Under the pieces are notes generated by a model that was given only the letters and a program-made list of their open reading frames with translations, was not told the DNA's origin and ran no database searches. Below, in pieces: positions 14,764 through 18,313 of a DNA stretch of 18,313 nucleotides. This DNA is from an uncultured bacterium (GTDB lineage Bacteria > Bacillota > Negativicutes > Veillonellales > Veillonellaceae). The stretch spans positions 1 through 18,313 of the forward strand of contig CAJMLW010000027.1 of assembly GCA_905214495.1 (NCBI GenBank). Reading direction: 5' to 3'. Position numbers and translations under genes: made by a program. The number at the start of each line of letters is the position of its first letter. Positions within the stretch are counted from its first letter, which is position 1.

Positions 14764-15984
14764 TTAATCCCAGTTTTCGTTGTAACCGCGTTTTGCATAG
14801 TCTGCTGTGGCAGTGAATAGAATATCTGTACTGGAATTGAGTGCTGTTTCTGTGGAGTCTTGTAATACCCCGATGATGAAACCAACGCCTACTACTTGCA
14901 TAGCCACATCGTTGGAGATACCGAATAGGGAACATGCCAACGGAATGAGAAGTAAGGAGCCGCCTGCTACGCCAGAAGCGCCGCAAGCGCCGATAGTAGC
15001 GATAACAGATAAAAGGATAGCTGTAGGTACATCCACGATGATGCCCAATGTATGAGCAGCAGCCAATGTCATAACAGTAATTGTAATTGCAGCACCGCCC
15101 ATGTTGATAGTCGCACCCAATGGAATGGATACGGAATACATATCAGGGTTAAGTTTCAAACGTTTAGCTAAGTCAAGGTTGACAGGAATGTTGGCTGCGG
15201 AGCTACGTGTAAAGAATGCGTAGATAGCAGATTCGCGCAAACATTTGAACACCAATGGATATGGGTTACGGCGTAAGTAGATGAAGGATAAAAGTGGATT
15301 GATTACCAAGGCTACGAAAATCATAGAGCCTAAGAGTAATACGAGAAGTTGGAAGTAGCTGATAAGTGCTTCGATACCATTTGTTGCAATGGAATCAGCC
15401 ACGAGGCCCATGATACCAAGAGGTGCGAAGCGGATGATCCAACCTACTACAGTCGTAATTGCTTGAGAGATAGATTCTATTACTTCTTTTGTATTCATAG
15501 GTGCATGACGTAGCGCACCACCGATGATAAGAGCCCAGCCTAAAATGCCGATGTAGTTAGCGGACATTAATGCTTTCACAGGGTTATCAACGATATTTTT
15601 GAGTAATGTTTTCATGACTTCCGCAATGCCTTGTGGAGGTGCTGCATCAGCTGCACTAGCTGCTAGATGCAATGTAGTTGGAAAGAACCAGCTCACAAGT
15701 ACGGCAAGTGCGGCGGAAAGGAACGTACCCAATAGATAGAGCGTAATTACGGAGCCCATACCTGTTTTTTGTCCGGAGCGATGTTTACTAATCGCCGCGA
15801 TAACTAAGAAGAATACAAGGATTGGTGCGATACCTTTGAGGGCACCAACAAATAATACCCCTAATAGCGATAATTCGTTTGCAATATCAGGGACATAGAG
15901 AGCCGTCAAAATACCAATAATCATACCGATGATGATTTGTTGGATGAGGCTGACTCTATTAATGGATTTCATAAATCGATTCAT
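14764..15984 (-). CDS. sstT: SstT-type Na+/serine-threonine symporter
   Basis: The 406-aa inner-membrane protein belongs to the dicarboxylate/amino acid:cation symporter family and has the features of SstT, which imports serine and threonine with Na+. Key pieces are the serine-rich first hairpin (FFTRSSAANIPVNLDLAKRL), the ion and substrate helix (SIPLGATINMGGAAITITV), the second hairpin (GACGASGVAGGSLLLIPLA), and the closing helix with QDSTETALNSSTD. Length fits the family (about 405-415). I chose ATG 15984 because TTGGAG lies 7 bases upstream; a TTG at 15996 in the same frame would place that ribosome binding site inside the coding region. It is monocistronic with its own promoter and terminator. 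Serine and threonine uptake would suit an organism that ferments few sugars, but that is inference. Confidence 0.92.
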   Translation of the reverse strand: MNRFMKSINRVSLIQQIIIGMIIGILTALYVPDIANELSLLGVLFVGALKGIAPILVFFLVIAAISKHRSGQKTGMGSVITLYLLGTFLSAALAVLVSWFFPTTLHLAASAADAAPPQGIAEVMKTLLKNIVDNPVKALMSANYIGILGWALIIGGALRHAPMNTKEVIESISQAITTVVGWIIRFAPLGIMGLVADSIATNGIEALISYFQLLVLLLGSMIFVALVINPLLSFIYLRRNPYPLVFKCLRESAIYAFFTRSSAANIPVNLDLAKRLKLNPDMYSVSIPLGATINMGGAAITITVMTLAAAHTLGIIVDVPTAILLSVIATIGACGASGVAGGSLLLIPLACSLFGISNDVAMQVVGVGFIIGVLQDSTETALNSSTDILFTATADYAKRGYNENWD

Positions 15985-16078
15985 AATAGACTCCAATACT
16001 TAATTAGACTACATAAAACAATGAATTCTGTCGTTTATCGAAGAGAAATAATAAATCCTCATAGAAAAGACATATGTC

Positions 16079-16107
16079 ATTATACAACGAACATTGTTAT
16101 AATTCAA
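16079..16107 (-). promoter_or_regulatory. sstT promoter
   Basis: On the minus strand, TTGAAT (16107-16102) and TATAAT (16084-16079) are separated by 17 bases. The predicted leader is about 88 bases; I see no riboswitch or strong attenuator in it. Confidence 0.7.
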
Positions 16108-16184
16108 TAGATAAATGCTAATTTTATGATGCGTTTTTTCTATGTGAACATTTTGTAATTCTTTGTATATATAGTATATATATA

Positions 16185-16208
16185 TTAGAATCGTTCTAAG
16201 TTCTAGAA
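16185..16208. promoter_or_regulatory. Adjacent palindromes upstream of menG
   Basis: TTAGAA-TCG-TTCTAA (16185-16199) is followed by TTCTAGAA (16201-16208). They lie over and just upstream of the -35 position of the menG promoter, as expected for a regulator site. No regulator is recognised. Confidence 0.4.
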
Positions 16209-16223
16209 TGTCATCGTTGGTTA

Positions 16224-16232
16224 TGGTATACT
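16224..16232 (+). promoter_or_regulatory. menG extended -10 promoter
   Basis: TGGTATACT (TG-N-TATACT) is an extended -10. The predicted start is near 16239, about 32 bases before the chosen start codon, which argues against earlier in-frame starts. Confidence 0.5.
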
Positions 16233-16270
16233 GTCAACATGTGATATTCTTGATTATGAAAGTGGGTACC

Positions 16271-17008
16271 ATGAATACTAAAGAATTTAACACGTATGAA
16301 GACAAAGAACAATTTGTGCAAGGTGTATTTTCTAATATTGCCAAACATTATGATTTGATGAACACATTGCTCAGCTTTGGGCAAGATTATTCCTGGCGTA
16401 AGTTCGCCGTTAAAGAAATGAATATTGGACCTTATCAATATGTGCTGGATGTAGCTTGTGGTACTTGTGTATTTACAAAGGAAGTATTGCGTCAAGAACC
16501 GACTTTGACAGTAGAAGCATTAGACTTTAATGCAGAAATGTTAGAGCAAGGTCGTGAGCGTATGGCTCAAGCGGATCTGTTAGACCAAGTGAATTTGGTT
16601 CAAGGCGATGCGATGGCTTTGCCTTATGCGGACAATACATTTGATGCGGCTATGAGTGGCTTTGCAATGCGTAATGTACCTGATATTAAACAAGTGCTAT
16701 CCGAAATGCAACGCGTTGTAAAACCAGGCGGCAAGGTGGTAGTCTTGGAATTGGCTAAGCCAAGTGCATTTGGGTTTAAGCAATTATATAATTTCTACTT
16801 CTCCTATATATTACCTATTATAGGCAAACTAAGTAAGGATAATTCCTCCTATGCCTGGTTGCCTGAATCCTTGCGTCGCTATCCTCATCAAAGCGAGATT
16901 TTAGAAATCTGGAAATCTCTAGGTTATGAAAATGCTACCTATACTGAATTAACTGGTGGCATTGTGGCGGTTCACGAAGGTGTTGTGCCAGAATCCACTA
17001 CAAAATAA
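16271..17008 (+). CDS. menG: Demethylmenaquinone methyltransferase (UbiE/MenG family)
   Basis: The 245-aa SAM-dependent C-methyltransferase catalyses the last step of menaquinone synthesis, adding the ring methyl group to demethylmenaquinone. The first UbiE signature is recognisable (YDLMNTLLSFGQDYSW, 27-42), though Asp replaces the usual His. SAM motif I reads VLDVACGTC (58-66), where Gly is normal in place of Cys66. The acidic ribose-binding residue is Asp85, followed by GDAMALP (112-118), RNVPD (134-138) and the second signature around RVVKPGGKVVVLE (148-160). Menaquinone rather than ubiquinone is expected in this group of bacteria, so I use menG. The start ATG 16271 fits the predicted promoter and family alignment; an ATG at 16256 is possible. 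No other quinone genes are next to it. Confidence 0.9.
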   Translation: MNTKEFNTYEDKEQFVQGVFSNIAKHYDLMNTLLSFGQDYSWRKFAVKEMNIGPYQYVLDVACGTCVFTKEVLRQEPTLTVEALDFNAEMLEQGRERMAQADLLDQVNLVQGDAMALPYADNTFDAAMSGFAMRNVPDIKQVLSEMQRVVKPGGKVVVLELAKPSAFGFKQLYNFYFSYILPIIGKLSKDNSSYAWLPESLRRYPHQSEILEIWKSLGYENATYTELTGGIVAVHEGVVPESTTK

Positions 17009-17016
17009 AACAAAAT

Positions 17017-17062
17017 AAAGACCGTATAACATAGTTAATATCATATGTTATACGGTCTTTTG
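17017..17062. terminator. Bidirectional terminator between menG and the SIMPL gene
   Basis: A 17-bp perfect stem (17017-17033 with 17044-17060) encloses a 10-nt loop. Four T end the plus-strand copy, and the minus strand reads CTTTATTTTG after it. It serves two converging genes. Confidence 0.88.
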
Positions 17063-17074
17063 TTATGTTTGTTG

Positions 17075-17806
17075 TTATTGTAGATAGTATACAATATCTG
17101 CATCTTGAGATACGATTAACGATCCTTTTTCAACAGGTGTAGAAGTGCTAAGATTTGCAGCAAGCACTTTGGCGCTGCGATAATAGCCTTGGTCGAATGT
17201 ACTTGTTTCTGTGTTGCTAATGTTTACAGTTTTTACAGGACCTAAGGTGCGGCCTAGAGCAGCAGCAATTACCTCAGCCTTGTGTTGGCCGTTTTGGATG
17301 GCTTCTGTAGTTAAAGAATCGGATAGCTGTTGAGATGTGTCGTTTTGGAATGAAAGACTATTTATGTCATTCGCACCAGCATTGACAGCTGCGTCTACGA
17401 CCTTACCTACATTATCCAAGTTGTTGATTTTAACCGTTACAAGGTTGGATACTCTATATCCAGTATTAACGCGTTTGTCTTCTTGGTAATCACTAGTAGG
17501 ATTAATTGAAATATTGGACGTGTAAATGTCTTTTTTTGCAACATTTAAATTTGAAAGTCTGCTAATAAGGTCGCTCATGATGCGATCATTATTTGACTTA
17601 GCGGCATTGATATTGTTGTTGTCACTTGTAATGCCTAGTGTGAGTATTGCATAGGTAGGTGTCACAGAGCGGGAAGCCTGACCTGTAACATGGATTTCAG
17701 ATGTATCAAAAGATCCTTGTGGTGCTGCAAAGCTTGCTGTAGCTACAGAAGCACAAATAGCAGCTAAAGCAACTGTTTTGGTGAATAATTGTTTTGAGAA
17801 TTTCAT
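17075..17806 (-). CDS. Secreted SIMPL-domain protein (DUF541)
   Basis: The 243-aa protein starts with a clear signal peptide (charged KFSKQLFTK, core TVALAAICASVATASFA, cleavage at AFAA-like SFAA-PQ, about residue 28). The mature part is one SIMPL domain: EIHVTGQASRSVTPTYAILTLGI at the start, then a helical stretch, YRVSNLVTVKINNLDNVGKVVDAAVNAGANDI, and LTTEAIQNGQHKAEVIAAALG. Family members occur in the periplasm or at the surface of many bacteria. Roles proposed for some include oxidative-stress resistance, but the activity is not known. Length is typical. The ATG (17806) follows AAGGAGAG on the minus strand. It has its own promoter and a small G/C hairpin in the leader. Confidence 0.88.
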   Translation of the reverse strand: MKFSKQLFTKTVALAAICASVATASFAAPQGSFDTSEIHVTGQASRSVTPTYAILTLGITSDNNNINAAKSNNDRIMSDLISRLSNLNVAKKDIYTSNISINPTSDYQEDKRVNTGYRVSNLVTVKINNLDNVGKVVDAAVNAGANDINSLSFQNDTSQQLSDSLTTEAIQNGQHKAEVIAAALGRTLGPVKTVNISNTETSTFDQGYYRSAKVLAANLSTSTPVEKGSLIVSQDADIVYYLQ

Positions 17807-17836
17807 ATATCTCTCCTTATATAGTATTAAAAGAAC

Positions 17837-17849
17837 GGGGGATACCCCC
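17837..17849 (-). promoter_or_regulatory. G/C hairpin in the SIMPL gene leader
   Basis: GGGGG-TAT-CCCCC on the minus strand is a 5-bp all-GC stem in an otherwise very AT-rich leader, about 30 bases before the start codon and followed by GTTCTTTTAAT. It may shape or weaken expression. Confidence 0.4.
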
Positions 17850-17885
17850 TAAAATATGACATGTATATCATCGTAAGTTAAGTAT

Positions 17886-17914
17886 ATTGTACAAAATAGA
17901 TTGCGTAAAATCAA
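17886..17914 (-). promoter_or_regulatory. Promoter of the SIMPL gene
   Basis: On the minus strand, TTGATT (17914-17909) and TACAAT (17891-17886) are separated by 17 bases. The AT-rich stretch upstream (17915-17940) could act as an UP element. Confidence 0.65.
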
Positions 17915-17985
17915 TATATTTTAATTAATATATTTTATTGAAAAATGAGTCAAAAGTGAAAATTTGTAAAAATGAGAATTAGGGG

Positions 17986-18014
17986 TTGCGTAGGTATGTG
18001 GTTTGTACTATAAT
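17986..18014 (+). promoter_or_regulatory. Upstream promoter (P1) of the probable rRNA operon
   Basis: TTGCGT (17986-17991) and TATAAT (18009-18014) are separated by 17 bases. Transcripts would begin near 18021, where a short hairpin (ACAGTC 18021-18026 with GACTGT 18035-18040) opens the leader. The stretch from there to 18158 holds no gene. Confidence 0.65.
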
Positions 18015-18158
18015 AACTATACAGTCGTTGAGGAGACTGTTTCTTAATGAGGAAACGCTAGGTATTATCTAGATTCTTTGTTATTTGTTTTAGAGTTTTT
18101 ATGTAAATCCCTCTCATAGAGATGATTACAAAATTCTAAAAAAAGATTATAAAAGTGC

Positions 18159-18187
18159 TTGACACTGAATGGTCAACATGTTATTAT
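18159..18187 (+). promoter_or_regulatory. Downstream promoter (P2) of the probable rRNA operon
   Basis: A perfect TTGACA (18159-18164) lies 17 bases before TATTAT (18182-18187). An overlapping TATAAT at 18185-18190 would need a 20-base spacer. Upstream is an A-rich stretch (18130-18155). Strong tandem promoters are typical of rRNA operons. Confidence 0.7.
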
Positions 18188-18190
18188 AAT

Positions 18191-18313
18191 CTAGTCGCCA
18201 GTTGGTAAAACACTTCAAACGAAAGTATTTTAAAGCTAGATGTTATCTGGTTTAACTGGTACAGATCTTTGAAAACTGAACAATGATAGGTAATCAATCA
18301 TATGATTGAACAT
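18191..18313 (+). other. Probable 16S rRNA leader
   Basis: The leader contains arms CCAGTT (18198-18203) and AACTGG (18254-18259) that can pair. It also contains ATCTTTGAAAACTGAACAA (18265-18283), a boxA-like stretch commonly found just before rRNA genes in Firmicutes. The 16S start (near AGAGTTTGATC) is not inside the window and would be expected shortly after its end. Confidence 0.65.

Noticed and set aside
16208..16270. Longer N-terminus for MenG from 16208.
   Set aside because: The predicted extended -10 promoter (16224-16232) lies within it, and the added residues match nothing in the family.
1..18313. CRISPR arrays, insertion sequences, prophage genes or a defence island.
   Set aside because: No spaced direct repeats, transposase or integrase sequence, or phage-type gene cluster was found on either strand.

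Overview
The window reads as chromosome of a low-GC Negativicutes bacterium, most likely an oral or gut Veillonella. This is inferred from protein flavour: remnants of a YadA-type trimeric adhesin and a possible outer-membrane barrel point to a diderm, while the ClpL and 5-oxoprolinase genes look Firmicutes-like. No database search was possible.

Layout: (1) 1-93, 3' end of tRNA-Arg(TCT) and its terminator. (2) 162-559 (-), a decayed Doc/Fic-type toxin gene with a frameshift, a probable Trp-to-amber change and no normal start. (3) 676-3173, clpL, an HSP100 chaperone gene behind CtsR-like heptads and a TATAAT box. (4) 3212-7102, a 5-oxoprolinase operon in the order pxpA, YcsG-like transporter, pxpB, pxpC, followed without a terminator by an adhesin remnant (7110-7575) and a terminator. 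(5) MATE exporter (+) facing a class I glutamine amidotransferase (-) across a shared hairpin. (6) Aquaporin fragment, a 75-aa secreted protein, an AI-2E family permease and a secreted PepSY protein, all on +. (7) A dithiol flavoprotein reductase and SstT, both on -. (8) menG/ubiE (+) facing a secreted SIMPL-domain gene (-). (9) 17986-18313, tandem promoters and a leader that look like the start of an rRNA operon whose 16S gene would begin just past the window.

How the genes work together: the clearest unit is 5-oxoproline use. The transporter probably imports it, and PxpA with PxpB/PxpC opens it to glutamate using ATP. A 16-bp identical sequence with a perfect 12-bp palindrome lies at the predicted transcription start of both this operon and the distant amidotransferase gene, which suggests one repressor for both. 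This is the most testable new observation here. The rest is housekeeping and transport, with three broken genes (toxin, adhesin, aquaporin) marking sites of past gene loss. I found no CRISPR array, intact insertion sequence, prophage or defence island.
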